Shown: positions 1 through 9,051 of the stretch, piece after piece | How the letters are laid out: each line of letters starts with the position of its first letter | How positions within the stretch are numbered: position 1 is the stretch's first letter | Assembly: GCF_038024855.1 (NCBI RefSeq) | Contig: NZ_CP139088.1 | Coordinates: forward strand, 239,953 to 303,952 | Direction of reading: 5' to 3' | DNA: 64,000 nt | From: Methylocella tundrae | Lineage (GTDB): Bacteria; Pseudomonadota; Alphaproteobacteria; Rhizobiales; Beijerinckiaceae | Notes under the pieces: generated by a model | Told to the model about the DNA's origin: nothing | What the model saw: the letters and a program-made list of their open reading frames with translations, nothing else | Databases searched by the model: none | Translations under genes and position numbers: made by a program

Positions 1-299
1 GGCGTTCCGTCCGCATTGACGATGCCTTTCGAGAGCAGATTCGAAATGCTCTCACCCTTGTGCACGGGCTTGTAGGTGGCGAAGATATGATCGAAGCTGC
101 GGTTCTCGCCGAGAATGATGATCACATGTTTGATGGGCGTCGCAGTGCGCCCTTCTTCGTGGCGGCCCTCTTCCGACCGGCCCTCTTGCGCAGACGCCGT
201 GGCGATCGGAGCCACCGTATTGCCGATCATGACGCCGATCGCGACACAGGACAGCAACCTGTATCGAAGACTTTTCTGATTTGAACTCTCGGTTCGCAT
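1..299 (-). CDS. Phosphoesterase (phospholipase C/acid phosphatase family), N-terminal part only
   Basis: Reading the minus strand from an ATG at 297-299 gives a signal peptide (basic start, then hydrophobic segment LLSCVAIGVMIGNTVAPIA, then ASA), a short charged linker, and IKHVIIILGENRSFDHIFATY. That last motif is the metal-binding start of the PF04185 phosphoesterase family. The reading frame is open to the window edge, so the C-terminal part lies outside. A G-rich ribosome site (GGGGG) precedes the ATG by a few bases. The protein should be exported and hydrolyse phosphate esters. A Pho-box-like array lies about 70 bp upstream, which suits induction by phosphate starvation. Family confident; substrate unknown. 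Confidence 0.85.
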   Translation of the reverse strand, partial: MRTESSNQKSLRYRLLSCVAIGVMIGNTVAPIATASAQEGRSEEGRHEEGRTATPIKHVIIILGENRSFDHIFATYKPVHKGESISNLLSKGIVNADGT

Positions 300-673
300 A
301 AGTACCCCCATTGCGCGGCAGGTCGATTTCTGTCGCGCCGGGAACCTAGAAGTCGTCGATATCGTTCTGGTGACAGTTTCGTGAGTTTGCGGTGACGGAT
401 GTGAGAGTGCAGCTTTCAACATCATCCGGAGGCCTGTGACCTCGGACGGCGGCGGCGCAGGGTTAGCTCCTGTTTCTGCGACGGTCCCGAAGCTTGATCT
501 GCCTCAATTTCCTCCCATGATCGCTCCGATAGACTTCACGCTAAAATGATCGGGCGAATGTCGGTTTTGGATCGGGAGCGCGCGCGGGCGATCGGTCGAG
601 ACCGCGATGAGGCCGCGCCCGCTTTGAATAAAGCGGATGGCGGCCGATCGTGACACACAGAGGGAGACCAAGT
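300..673. other. Intergenic region between divergent phosphoesterase and pqqC
   Basis: Apart from the Pho-box-like array at 370-398 and the ribosome site before pqqC, no gene or repeat could be supported here. Confidence 0.6.
370..398 (-). promoter_or_regulatory. Pho-box-like array upstream of the phosphoesterase
   Basis: On the minus strand three 7-mers lie exactly 11 bp apart: CCGTCAC, AACTCAC and CTGTCAC, separated by 4-bp spacers. The PhoB consensus is CTGTCAT-N4-CTGTCAC with 11-bp periodicity, so the outer units match well and the middle one weakly. The array sits 71 bp before the phosphoesterase start and points the same way. Regulation by PhoB is inferred. Confidence 0.6.
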
Positions 674-1438
674 ATGAATGAGATGAAGGCGCCGCCGTCG
701 GTCGCAGCCGAACTGATGGCCCCGGACGAATTCGAGGCTGCGATCCGCGCCGTCGGAACAGAGCGCTATCACGACAAGCATGTGTTTCATAAGCTGCTGC
801 ACGGCGGCAAGTTGAACAAGGGTCAGGTTCAGGCCTGGGCGCTTAATCGCTATTGCTATCAGGAGGCTGTTCCGCGCAAGGACGCCGCCTTCATGAGCCG
901 CGTGCACGACCGTGATCTGCGGCGAGAGTGGATCAGCCGCATCCATGATCACGACGGCCTCGGCGAGGAGCCGGGCGGAATCGAGCGCTGGCTCATTCTG
1001 ACCGATGGCCTCGGACTCGACCGCAAATATGTAACCTCGCGGCAGGGAGCTTTGCCAGCGACCCGCCATATCGTCGAATCCTATGTGCGCTTCGTGCGCG
1101 AGCAGCCGCTCGTCGTCGCGGTCGCCTCCTCGCTTTCGGAGCTCTTTGCGCCCTCGATCCATCGCGAACGCATTGCGGGCATGCTGGAAAATTACGACTT
1201 CATCAGCGATGGCGTCATGGCTTATTTTAAGAGGCGGCTGACGCAAGCGCCCCGCGATTCGGAATTCGCGCTGGCCTATGTCAAAGCAAACGCGAGGACG
1301 CGTGAGGAGCAGGAAGCCTGCGTCGACGCCGTACGTTTCAAGTGCGATGTGCTCTGGGCGCAGCTTGATGTTTTGAACCATGCCTATGTGACGCCCGGCT
1401 TGATCCCGCCCGGCGCTTTCGTTCCGGCGTCCCTCTAG
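674..1438 (+). CDS. pqqC: Pyrroloquinoline-quinone synthase PqqC
   Basis: This 254-aa protein has the PqqC hallmarks: an opening like LMAPDEFEAAIR, the RYHDKHVFHKLLHGGKL stretch, WALNRYCYQEAVPRKDAA, and HDHDGLGEEPGGIERW. PqqC catalyses the final ring closure and eight-electron oxidation that yields PQQ, cofactor of methanol and other alcohol or sugar dehydrogenases. The start at 674 is chosen because GGGAGACC lies just upstream; an in-frame ATG at 650 lacks a site. No pqqA, B, D or E is in view, so it is either a stand-alone copy or the rest lies elsewhere. The length is typical of single-domain PqqC, not the PqqCD fusion. Confident. Confidence 0.93.
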   Translation: MNEMKAPPSVAAELMAPDEFEAAIRAVGTERYHDKHVFHKLLHGGKLNKGQVQAWALNRYCYQEAVPRKDAAFMSRVHDRDLRREWISRIHDHDGLGEEPGGIERWLILTDGLGLDRKYVTSRQGALPATRHIVESYVRFVREQPLVVAVASSLSELFAPSIHRERIAGMLENYDFISDGVMAYFKRRLTQAPRDSEFALAYVKANARTREEQEACVDAVRFKCDVLWAQLDVLNHAYVTPGLIPPGAFVPASL

Positions 1439-1506
1439 TTCAAATGAGGATTGTAGCCGGCGCGAGGCGCATTGATGGCGATTCGCGCCCCGGCTTCCGC
1501 CCGGCG

Positions 1507-2220
1507 TTAGACCGATCGGGCGCTGAATGACGGCGGTCCGACGCGATGGCCGAGATGGACAAGGAACCAGCGCGTGGCATGCTCGATGACGGCTTCAAGC
1601 GCGCCCGGCTCCGGGAAAAGATGAGTTGCCCCGGGCACAATCTGCAGAGCCTTTGGCGCCTTTAGTTTCGCCAGCGCCTGTTGATTCAGTTCGAGAACGA
1701 CATCATCATCGCCTCCAACGATCAGCAGTGTCGGCGCGCGCACCAATTCGAGCGCGGCGTCAGCAAGATCGGGGCGCCCGCCCCGCGATACGACGGCCTC
1801 GACCCTGTCGCCGAGCCGCGCGGCCGCGACGAGAGCCGCGGCGGCTCCGGTGCTGGCGCCGAACAGGCCAAGCGGCAGCCCGCTGAGCGCGGCGTTCTCA
1901 TCGATCCAATGGATCGCGTCTATCAGACGATCAGCCAACAGCCCAATATCGAACACGTTACGGCGATCGATCTCCTCGTCGGGCATGAGAAGGTCAAACA
2001 GAAGGGTCCCGAAGCCTGCGTCATTCAATGCGGCGGCGACCGCTGCGTTGCGAGGGCTGAAACGGCTGGAGCCGCTTCCATGCGCAAATACGACGAGCCC
2101 GTATGAGTCAGACGGAAGCCGCACTGCGCCAGCGAGGCCGAGAGGCGGGAGAAGCACATCACGGACGCTCACCGCTCGACCGCGCCGCGAACTGGTGTCG
2201 CTTTGTTTTCGGCTGGCCAC
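1507..2220 (-). CDS. Alpha/beta hydrolase, dienelactone-hydrolase-like
   Basis: The 237-aa protein has an alpha/beta-hydrolase core: LVVFAHGSGSSRFSPRN (oxyanion region), the nucleophile elbow LGLFGASTGAAAAL (Ser in G-A-S-T-G), VGGDDDVV for the acid, and GATHLF carrying the catalytic His near the C-terminus. The start is taken as the GTG at 2218-2220 because GGGAGG lies five bases upstream; the frame stays open further upstream without a comparable site. Similar proteins are often annotated as dienelactone hydrolase family or phosphoribosyltransferase-associated hydrolase. The true substrate cannot be told from sequence. Confidence 0.8.
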   Translation of the reverse strand: MASRKQSDTSSRRGRAVSVRDVLLPPLGLAGAVRLPSDSYGLVVFAHGSGSSRFSPRNAAVAAALNDAGFGTLLFDLLMPDEEIDRRNVFDIGLLADRLIDAIHWIDENAALSGLPLGLFGASTGAAAALVAAARLGDRVEAVVSRGGRPDLADAALELVRAPTLLIVGGDDDVVLELNQQALAKLKAPKALQIVPGATHLFPEPGALEAVIEHATRWFLVHLGHRVGPPSFSARSV

Positions 2221-2548
2221 TGAGACCTCCCGACTTTGTCCCCGGCCGGCCGAGGATCTAGCTCGCCGATTGAACTCCTGATCCGTCTCCGCATCCTTGA
2301 TTTCGCTCAACGCGAGCGATGTTTTCGGCTGGCCAACAATGCGACTCCCGTGCAAAAACATGTCGTAGCTTGAGCGTGACGCTGCGGCGATCCGCCCCCG
2401 GCCAAGGGCTGGACCGGGCGGCGGCTGGCTTTCCGACTGGCAGGAAAGCGCATGACACCTGCCGCTTTGGTCGAACGGAGAGTGTTCTCCAGCCTGAAAA
2501 ACAGCCATTGATCGGAATCAAGCGCAGCTGCGGCAATCCGGGTAGCCT
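2221..2548. other. Intergenic region
   Basis: Lies between the divergent hydrolase and kinase-like genes and presumably holds both promoters. No clear operator, RNA or repeat was found. Confidence 0.5.
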
Positions 2549-3622
2549 ATGTCAATGTGGGACTCGTCGATGCGGGACGATCGAGCTTCGCCTTGCGGCG
2601 GCGTGGCGACGCTTGATGACAAGGTGCGGTTTCTCAGCCGGCCGGACAGCTATGCGCCCGGCGTGAAGAACGTCGCCGTCCGCGAGACGCATATGTCTTT
2701 TGTGTTCATGGCTGGCGAACGCGTCTATAAGCTCAAGAAGCCCGTCCGCTTTCCCTATCTCGATTTCTCGACGCTGGAACAACGCGCCAGCGCCTGCCGC
2801 GCGGAATTTTCATTAAATCGCCGGCTCGCTCCGGATGTGTATCTCGACGTCGTTCCGCTTACGGCTTCCGCGTCGGGTTTCGCTATTGGCGGTGAAGGGC
2901 CTGTTTCAGATTGGCTCGTGGTCATGCGCCGGCTTGATGACAGCGCCAACCTCGAGGCGGCCTTGCTCGACCGCCGCCTCTTCCCCGCGCAGGTGGATCA
3001 GATCGCGGCGGCGCTCGAGACGTTCTACCGTCATGCGCGGCGGATCTACCTTCTGCCGGAGATCTGTCTTGCGGAGTGGAACAACGCGCTTGCCTATGAC
3101 GCGCGCGTGCTGCTTGACATGCGCTTTCGCCTTCCCCAAGGCTGCGTGAGGCGGATTCTACGGGCGCAGCGGCGTTTCCTCACGCAGCGCTCCGATCTGC
3201 TGATCGAGCGGGTGCGCGCCCGGCGGCTTGTCGATGCGCATGGCGATCTCCGGCCCGAACACATCTGGCTGGGCGAACCGCCGATCATGATAGATTGTCT
3301 TGAATTCTCGGCACGGCTAAGGGCGCTCGATCCTCTTGACGAGATCGCCTTTCTCGATCTCGAATGCGAGCGTCTCGGCGCCGAATGGGTGGGCGCGCGC
3401 ATCCAGCGGCGTTTGGCGCGATTGCTGGACGATGACCCTTTGAGCGGACTGTTTCTCTTCTATCGCAGCCGTCGCGCCATGCTGCGCGCCCGTCTCGCCA
3501 TCGCCCATCTACTCGATCCGAAGCCGCGCACGCCTGAAAAATGGCCGCGCCGGGCCCGCGACTATCTTCGTCTCGCGGCGGCCGACGCGGCAAGGCTGGA
3601 CCGGCTCCTCAGAACACCATGA
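2549..3622 (+). CDS. Aminoglycoside-phosphotransferase-like kinase (COG2187 type)
   Basis: This 357-aa protein has a protein-kinase-like/APH fold. FVFMAGERVYKLKKPVRFPYLDFSTLEQR is an N-lobe signature of the family. VDAHGDLRPEHIW is the Brenner-type catalytic loop (Asp-Leu-Arg-Pro-Glu-His), and MIDCLEFSARLRALDPLDEIAFL takes the place of the metal-binding DFG. The C-terminal P-loop domain found in longer COG2187 members is absent. The substrate is unknown. The start is uncertain: ATG at 2549, a second at 2555 and a third at 2570 are all in frame without a strong ribosome site. Its 3' end overlaps that of prs by 14 bp, tail to tail. Confidence 0.75.
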   Translation: MSMWDSSMRDDRASPCGGVATLDDKVRFLSRPDSYAPGVKNVAVRETHMSFVFMAGERVYKLKKPVRFPYLDFSTLEQRASACRAEFSLNRRLAPDVYLDVVPLTASASGFAIGGEGPVSDWLVVMRRLDDSANLEAALLDRRLFPAQVDQIAAALETFYRHARRIYLLPEICLAEWNNALAYDARVLLDMRFRLPQGCVRRILRAQRRFLTQRSDLLIERVRARRLVDAHGDLRPEHIWLGEPPIMIDCLEFSARLRALDPLDEIAFLDLECERLGAEWVGARIQRRLARLLDDDPLSGLFLFYRSRRAMLRARLAIAHLLDPKPRTPEKWPRRARDYLRLAAADAARLDRLLRTP

Positions 3623-4637
3623 GATCGGTGAGCGGCTCGCCTTCGTGGAGCCGCCGGATTGCTTCCGCCAGCAGCGGCGCAGCGGATACAATGACGAGCT
3701 TATCGCGGACAGGCCCCGCGGCTAGCCGGAACGGCGGGACCGTATCCGTCGCTATGATTCGCTCAATGGCCGGATCGGCAAGCGCCTTCTCTGCGCCGGG
3801 CATGAAAAGACCATGCGTGACGCAGGCGATGATCCGCCGCGCCCCGCGATCGCGCGCGGCGCGGGCCGCCCGCACGAGCGTTCCGCCGGTGCTCACAAGA
3901 TCATCTACGATGATGCAGGCGGCGCCCGCGACGTCGCCGACGAAAAGGTCGCCGGAGACGACGTCGGCGCTGCGGCGCTTTTCCGCAAATGCCTTGCCGA
4001 CCTGTCGGCCCGTGGACGCCTCGAGCGCTTCGCGGAGCAGATCAGCCCGTTTGCCGCCCCCGAGGTCCGGCGAGATAATGCACAGGGGCGCGTCTTCGAC
4101 GACGGCCTTGATCGCCTCGATCAGCAGCGGCGCCGCCGTCAACGCGACGGCCCTGCAGCGAAAAGCGTTCTCGAAGGCGGCCTCATTGTGGACCTCGAGC
4201 GCGACGATCGCGTCGGCGCCCACCGACTCGAACAAGGCGGCGACGTAGCGGGTCGTGACCGGATCATTTGGCTTGGTGCGCCGGTCTTTGCGCGCATAAC
4301 AGAGATAGGGAACCACAGCCGTTACGCGGGCGGCGCCGGCGTCCTTCAGCGCGCCGATGAAGAAGAGGAGCCGGCATAGCTTGTCGTTGGCGCTTTGCCC
4401 CGGGCCGCCATGAAGGCTGTGCGCTACGTAGACGTCGGCGCCGCAAACCGCGTCGAGCGGCCTGATCTTGTGTTCGCCGTCCTCGAAATCGCGCTCCTCA
4501 TGCCGGGCCAGCGGCCAATCGAGGCGCCGGCTGATCGCCTGACCGAGCTCTTCGGTTCCCTTCAGAGCGAACAGGCGCAGCCGGTCACCGGCGACCGGTC
4601 GAATGAGAGCGGGCGACCCCATGTGCGGTTCCGTCAT
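3609..4637 (-). CDS. prs: Ribose-phosphate pyrophosphokinase
   Basis: The 342-aa protein makes PRPP from ribose 5-phosphate and ATP. Visible motifs are VVPYLCYARKDRRTKP (ATP and Arg/Lys catalytic flap region), DPVTTRYVA, and the PRPP-binding loop ACIIVDDLVSTGGTLVRAA. It is longer than and diverged from the canonical ~315-aa housekeeping enzyme, so it may be an accessory PRPP synthase. It follows nadE on the same strand after 30 bp with AAGGA ahead of the ATG, suggesting one transcript; PRPP is the co-substrate for making NAD precursors, which fits the pairing. Confidence 0.88.
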   Translation of the reverse strand: MTEPHMGSPALIRPVAGDRLRLFALKGTEELGQAISRRLDWPLARHEERDFEDGEHKIRPLDAVCGADVYVAHSLHGGPGQSANDKLCRLLFFIGALKDAGAARVTAVVPYLCYARKDRRTKPNDPVTTRYVAALFESVGADAIVALEVHNEAAFENAFRCRAVALTAAPLLIEAIKAVVEDAPLCIISPDLGGGKRADLLREALEASTGRQVGKAFAEKRRSADVVSGDLFVGDVAGAACIIVDDLVSTGGTLVRAARAARDRGARRIIACVTHGLFMPGAEKALADPAIERIIATDTVPPFRLAAGPVRDKLVIVSAAPLLAEAIRRLHEGEPLTDLMVF

Positions 4638-4667
4638 CGGCTGGATGTCCTTTGCGGCGGGCGGCGC

Positions 4668-6722
4668 CTATGCCCTCGGAACATTTTCATCGAGCTCCGC
4701 GAGCCACGCTTTGGCCTGCGCGTCGGAGGGTGCCCGCCAATCGCCGCGCGGCGACAGCGAGCCTCCCGAAGAAATCTTCGGCCCATTCGGCAGCGTCGAC
4801 CGTTTAAACTGGTTGGCGAAGAAGCGCCGGATAAAAACCTCGAGCCAATGTCTGATCTCGGCGCGCGAATAGGCGCGGCGATCGCCGGCCGGCAGATCGA
4901 CAGGCCACGCGCCGCGTTCCGCATCGCTCCATGCGTGATCGGAAAGAAAGGCGATTTTGGAAGGCCGAAAGCCGTAGCGCGTCAGATAAAAAAGATTGAA
5001 GTCCTGCAGGGCGTAGGGTCCGACGATCTGTTGCGTCGACTGCAGCGCGACGCCGCTGGTCGGCGGCACAAGTTCGGGAGAAATCTCGGTCGCGAGGATG
5101 GCGCGCAGTACGCGAACCGTCTCTTCGCTCACCTCGCCCGACGCCGCGACGAAACGGATCAGATGCTGGATCAGCGTTTTGGCGACCGAGGCGTTGACGT
5201 TGTAGTGGGACATATGATCGCCAACGCCATAGGTGCACCAGCCGAGCGCAAGTTCCGACAGATCGCCGGTGCCGACGACGAGCCCGCGGTTCTGGTTGGC
5301 GAGGCGGAACAGATAATCCGTGCGCAGGCCCGCCTGGACGTTCTCGAATGTGACGTCATAGACCGCCTCGCCGCGCGCGAAAGGATGGCGGAGGTCCGCC
5401 AGCATCTGCTTTGCAGCGGGGCGGATGTCGATTTCCCCGCCAGTCACTCCGAGCGCGCGCATCAACGCCGAAGCGTTGGCCTTTGTCTCCTCCGATGTGG
5501 CGAAGCCGGGCAGCGTATAGGCCAGCACGTTCTTCCGCTCGCGCCCGAGCAAATCCATGGCGCGGGCGGCGACGATCAGCGCCTGCGTGGAATCAAGCCC
5601 CCCCGAGACCCCGATGACGGCGCGCTCAATCCCCGTGGAGGCAAGGCGCCTGGCGAGGCCCTGAACCTGAATGTTATAGGCCTCATAGCAATCCTCGCGC
5701 AGCCGCGAGGGGTCCGACGGCACGAAAGGGAAGCGTTCGATCGTCCGCCGAAGCGCCACGGACGTGTCGGGCGCATCGAGCCTGAACGAGAGCGTCCGGA
5801 ACGGCGGCGCCTGCCTTAGCTCTGCGCTCTTGCAGTCGCCAAAGCTGTTGACGCGCATGCGCTCCTGGCGGAGCCGGCCGAGATCGACGTCCGCGATAGC
5901 GAGCGCGGGCCCGCGCGGAAACCGCTGTGTTTCGGCGAGGAGATCGCCATATTCGAAAATCGCGGCATGACCATCCCAGGCGAGGTCGGTGGTGGATTCC
6001 CCAGGCCCCGCCGCCGAATAGGCATAGGCCGCGATGGCTCGGGCGGATTGACTGGCGCACAAAAGGCGCCTCGCGTCCGCCTTGCCGATGGTGATGTTGC
6101 TCGCGGAAAGGTTCAAGAGCACCTCGGCCCCGGCGAGCGCGGCGCGTGTCGAGGGCGGCAGGGGGACCCAGACGTCTTCACAGATCTCGACGTGAAAGGT
6201 GAAAGGCGCCGACCCCGACGAACGAAACAGGAGATCGACGCCGAAAGGCGCCTCGCGGCCCGCGACCGACAGGCGCCCCCCGGTGACGCCCGCCCCGGCG
6301 GTGAAATAGCGGCGCTCGTAGAATTCGCGGTAGTTGGGCAGATAGCTCTTCGGCACGACGCCAAGGATGGCGCCGCGGTGAATCACGAGCGCCGCGTTGT
6401 AGAGACGCCCCTCGCATCGCAGCGGCGCTCCGATGACCAGCACGGGATAGAGATGGCGCGAGGCGTCGGCGATCCGCGCGACGGCTCTCTCGACCGCGTC
6501 GAGGAGCGCATCCTGAAACAGAAGATCATCAATCGCGTAAGATGAGAGCCCGAGTTCCGGAAATACCATGACAGCGGTTTTCGCCGCGTCTCCCTCCGCG
6601 GCGAGGCGAAGGGTTTGCTCGGCGGCGAAATCGGGATCGGCGACCTCCGCCGGCGGCACGCAGGCCGCGATGCGGATGAACTCATGGCTGTAGAGAGAGG
6701 TAAATCCGGTCATCGCCCGCAA
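4668..6722 (-). CDS. nadE: Glutamine-dependent NAD(+) synthetase
   Basis: The 684-aa protein is a two-domain NadE. The N-terminal nitrilase-fold glutaminase carries the triad Glu56 (FPELGLSS), Lys125 ([13 protein letters not shown]) and Cys181 (EICEDVW). The C-terminal ammonia-dependent synthetase has the PP-loop SGGLDST at about 373-379. It amidates nicotinate adenine dinucleotide to NAD using glutamine. The start drawn is a TTG four bases after GGAG; an ATG three codons on (6711-6713) is the alternative. It is divergent from the mla operon and immediately upstream of prs. All catalytic residues appear intact. Confidence 0.93.
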   Translation of the reverse strand: MRAMTGFTSLYSHEFIRIAACVPPAEVADPDFAAEQTLRLAAEGDAAKTAVMVFPELGLSSYAIDDLLFQDALLDAVERAVARIADASRHLYPVLVIGAPLRCEGRLYNAALVIHRGAILGVVPKSYLPNYREFYERRYFTAGAGVTGGRLSVAGREAPFGVDLLFRSSGSAPFTFHVEICEDVWVPLPPSTRAALAGAEVLLNLSASNITIGKADARRLLCASQSARAIAAYAYSAAGPGESTTDLAWDGHAAIFEYGDLLAETQRFPRGPALAIADVDLGRLRQERMRVNSFGDCKSAELRQAPPFRTLSFRLDAPDTSVALRRTIERFPFVPSDPSRLREDCYEAYNIQVQGLARRLASTGIERAVIGVSGGLDSTQALIVAARAMDLLGRERKNVLAYTLPGFATSEETKANASALMRALGVTGGEIDIRPAAKQMLADLRHPFARGEAVYDVTFENVQAGLRTDYLFRLANQNRGLVVGTGDLSELALGWCTYGVGDHMSHYNVNASVAKTLIQHLIRFVAASGEVSEETVRVLRAILATEISPELVPPTSGVALQSTQQIVGPYALQDFNLFYLTRYGFRPSKIAFLSDHAWSDAERGAWPVDLPAGDRRAYSRAEIRHWLEVFIRRFFANQFKRSTLPNGPKISSGGSLSPRGDWRAPSDAQAKAWLAELDENVPRA

Positions 6723-7117
6723 TTGGCTCCAGCAGCTCTCGCGATATGGCGTCCATTCTCTATACCATCGGAACCGGAGCGCCGGCGAATCGAGCGCGCC
6801 GTCGCCTCGGTATCGGAAGGTCTGACAGTCGCCTCAAAAGGCCGCCCCCTCGCCTTCTGCGGGCGCGGCGCCGACGATCGTCGTTTTCGCGTGGTCCGCC
6901 AGGCTGCCGTTTGCTCCAAACGGCCATGACGGGATTTTATCCGCGGCGCTGTAAAACATTTTTTGTTCAAAGTCGGCAGGCTACAAGCGAACAGGCTACA
7001 AGCGAAAGAGAAGACGGGACCGGGCGATCAAAGTAACCTTTCTCGAGGCTTCATCGCCTTGACCCGAAGCCTTTGCCGCGACTTTGATTCAAGGATCTCA
7101 TTGACAGGGAGGAAAGC
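6723..7117. other. Intergenic region between divergent nadE and mla operons
   Basis: Presumed bidirectional promoter region of 395 bp. The only structure noted is a perfect 15-bp tandem duplication (listed separately). No RNA gene recognised. Confidence 0.5.
6977..7006. repeat. Perfect 15-bp tandem duplication
   Basis: CAGGCTACAAGCGAA occurs twice head to tail (6977-6991 and 6992-7006), 110 bp before mlaE. It may be a simple slippage product or a double protein-binding site. Confidence 0.8.
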
Positions 7118-8245
7118 GTGCCATCTGAACCATTGCAGGCCGCGTTGCATGGCGCCAGCCTCGAGGTCGTCGCTTCCGGTCCATGGACCGCCGCTCATGC
7201 GGGCGCGCTCGAACCGCTGGTCGAGAAGGTCATTGCCGGCGCGAGCGCTGGCAGCCTGTCCTTGGACATCCATGGCGTTCGCGAAATCGACACTTTCGGA
7301 GCCTGTCTCATGGAGCGGCTGCTCCGCAGCTACAGAGCCAGCGGCAAGCAGGCGCGGATGGTCGGCGTGTCGGACCAGTTTCGCGGACTGCTGCTGGAGA
7401 TCGATCGCATCGCCGCCGCGCCCGCGGCTCCGGCGAAAAAGGACACGCGATTCGCGATCCTCGAAGCCGCCGGCCGCGCCACTCTCGCGATTGGCCAGGA
7501 CTTCGTGACCTTCATCGCCATGCTTGGAGCGCTCGGCGATGCGCTCATCCGCATTCTGGTGCGCCCGCGGACGTTTCGCCTGACGTCCGTGGTGAATCAG
7601 CTCGACCGCGTCGGCCTGCGGGCCGTGCCGATCATCTTTTTGATCACCTTTCTGATTGGCGGGATCATCGCCCAGCAGGGCTTCTTCCATTTCCGCAAAT
7701 TCGCCGCCGAAGATTACACCGTCGACCTCGTTGGCATTCTGGTGCTGCGCGAACTCGGCGTGCTGATCGTCGCAATTATGGTGGCGGGCCGTTCGGGCAG
7801 CTCCTATACAGCCGAAATCGGTTCGATGAAAATGCGCGAGGAGATCGACGCCTTGCGGACTATGGGGCTCGACCCCGTCGAAGTGCTCCTCCTGCCGCGC
7901 GTCATCGCTCTCGTCATTGCCTTGCCGATCCTGACTTTTCTCGGCTCGATGGCTGCTCTTTACGGGGGCGGAGTGGTCGCCTGGCTCTATGGCGGCATGA
8001 GCCCCTCGATCTACATCTCGCGGCTGAAAGAGGCGGTCTCGATCACTCATTTCGAGGTGGGCATCATCAAGGCGCCGTTCATGGCGCTCGTCATTGGCGT
8101 CGTCGCCTGCGCCGAGGGCCTGCTCGTGAAGGGCAGCGCCGAATCCCTCGGGCTGCGGACCACGACCTCCGTCGTGAAATCGATTTTCCTCGTTATCGTA
8201 CTCGATGGTTTCTTCGCTATATTCTTCGCCTCGATCGGGATGTAG
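7118..8245 (+). CDS. mlaE: MlaE-family ABC permease with N-terminal STAS domain
   Basis: This 375-aa inner-membrane protein joins a STAS (MlaB-like) domain at roughly residues 8-105 (LSLDIHGVREIDTFGACL is the STAS core) to an MlaE permease domain (RPRTFRLTSVVNQLDRVGLRAVPI, then VAGRSGSSYTAEIGSMKMREEIDALRTMGLDP). With MlaF and the MCE protein it forms a phospholipid transporter between inner and outer membrane. The start is GTG with GGGAGG five bases upstream. It is the first gene of a three-gene operon, with 3 bp before mlaF. In Escherichia coli MlaB is a separate protein; the fusion is common in alphaproteobacteria. Confidence 0.9.
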   Translation: MPSEPLQAALHGASLEVVASGPWTAAHAGALEPLVEKVIAGASAGSLSLDIHGVREIDTFGACLMERLLRSYRASGKQARMVGVSDQFRGLLLEIDRIAAAPAAPAKKDTRFAILEAAGRATLAIGQDFVTFIAMLGALGDALIRILVRPRTFRLTSVVNQLDRVGLRAVPIIFLITFLIGGIIAQQGFFHFRKFAAEDYTVDLVGILVLRELGVLIVAIMVAGRSGSSYTAEIGSMKMREEIDALRTMGLDPVEVLLLPRVIALVIALPILTFLGSMAALYGGGVVAWLYGGMSPSIYISRLKEAVSITHFEVGIIKAPFMALVIGVVACAEGLLVKGSAESLGLRTTTSVVKSIFLVIVLDGFFAIFFASIGM

Positions 8246-8248
8246 GCA

Positions 8249-9040
8249 ATGGACCCAGCGCAAAGTCCGGTCGTGATAGGCGTGCGCGAGCTCGTCGTCG
8301 GATTCGGCGATCATATCGTGCTCGACCACCTGTCGCTTGATGTGCGCCGGGGCGAGATCCTCGGCGTCGTCGGCGCGTCGGGAGGAGGCAAATCCGTCCT
8401 GCTTCGCACCATCATCGGCTTGCTGCCCAAGCGTTCCGGCACGATCGTTGTGCTTGGCGCCGATCGCGACACGGCGAGTTTCGAGGCAATGCGCGCCATC
8501 GAACGCCGCTGGGGCGTTCTGTTCCAGCAGGGCGCCTTGTTCTCCTCGCTGACCGTGCGTCAGAACGTCGAGTTCCCCATGCGGGAATATCTGAAGCTAT
8601 CGCAAAAGTTGCAGACCGAGGTCGCGATGGCGAAGCTCGGCATGGTCGGCATCAATGCGGACGACGCCGAAAAATATCCTGCCGAGCTTTCGGGCGGCAT
8701 GACCAAGCGAGTCGCGCTGGCGCGCGCACTCGCCCTCGATCCCGAGATCGTGTTCCTTGATGAGCCGACATCGGGGCTTGATCCCATCTCGGCCGGCGAT
8801 TTCGACACGCTGATCAAGACACTGCAGCAGACGCTCGGCTTGACCGTGTTCATGGTCACGCACGATCTCGACAGCCTCTTTGCGGTTTGCGATCGCGTCG
8901 CGGCGCTCGTCGACGGCAAGGTGATCGCCGAAGGGCCGATCGCCGCCATCCTCGCCTGCGAACACCCGTGGGTGAAGGCGTATTTTCAAGGCAAGCGCGC
9001 GCGAGAGACAACGCATGCGTTCAATCATCCTGCAAGCTGA
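8249..9040 (+). CDS. mlaF: MlaF-family ABC transporter ATPase
   Basis: The 263-aa cytoplasmic ATPase shows Walker A GASGGGKSVLL, a Q-loop region FQQGALFSSLTV typical of MlaF, the signature LSGGMTKRVALARAL, Walker B IVFLDEPTSGLDP, and the H-loop VTHDLDSL. It powers lipid movement by the MlaE permease. It begins 3 bp after mlaE and is followed after 11 bp by the MCE gene, so the three are surely co-transcribed. Confidence 0.93.
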   Translation: MDPAQSPVVIGVRELVVGFGDHIVLDHLSLDVRRGEILGVVGASGGGKSVLLRTIIGLLPKRSGTIVVLGADRDTASFEAMRAIERRWGVLFQQGALFSSLTVRQNVEFPMREYLKLSQKLQTEVAMAKLGMVGINADDAEKYPAELSGGMTKRVALARALALDPEIVFLDEPTSGLDPISAGDFDTLIKTLQQTLGLTVFMVTHDLDSLFAVCDRVAALVDGKVIAEGPIAAILACEHPWVKAYFQGKRARETTHAFNHPAS

Positions 9041-9051
9041 GGCGACAAGCG

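Noticed and set aside
536..1381. Minus-strand open frame of 281 codons opposite pqqC
   Set aside because: Complementary to pqqC codons with no recognisable domain; a GC-driven shadow.
4395..5819. Long plus-strand open frame of about 470 codons opposite nadE/prs
   Set aside because: It is antisense to two confidently identified genes, has Arg/Gln-rich composition typical of high-GC shadow frames, and no family motif.
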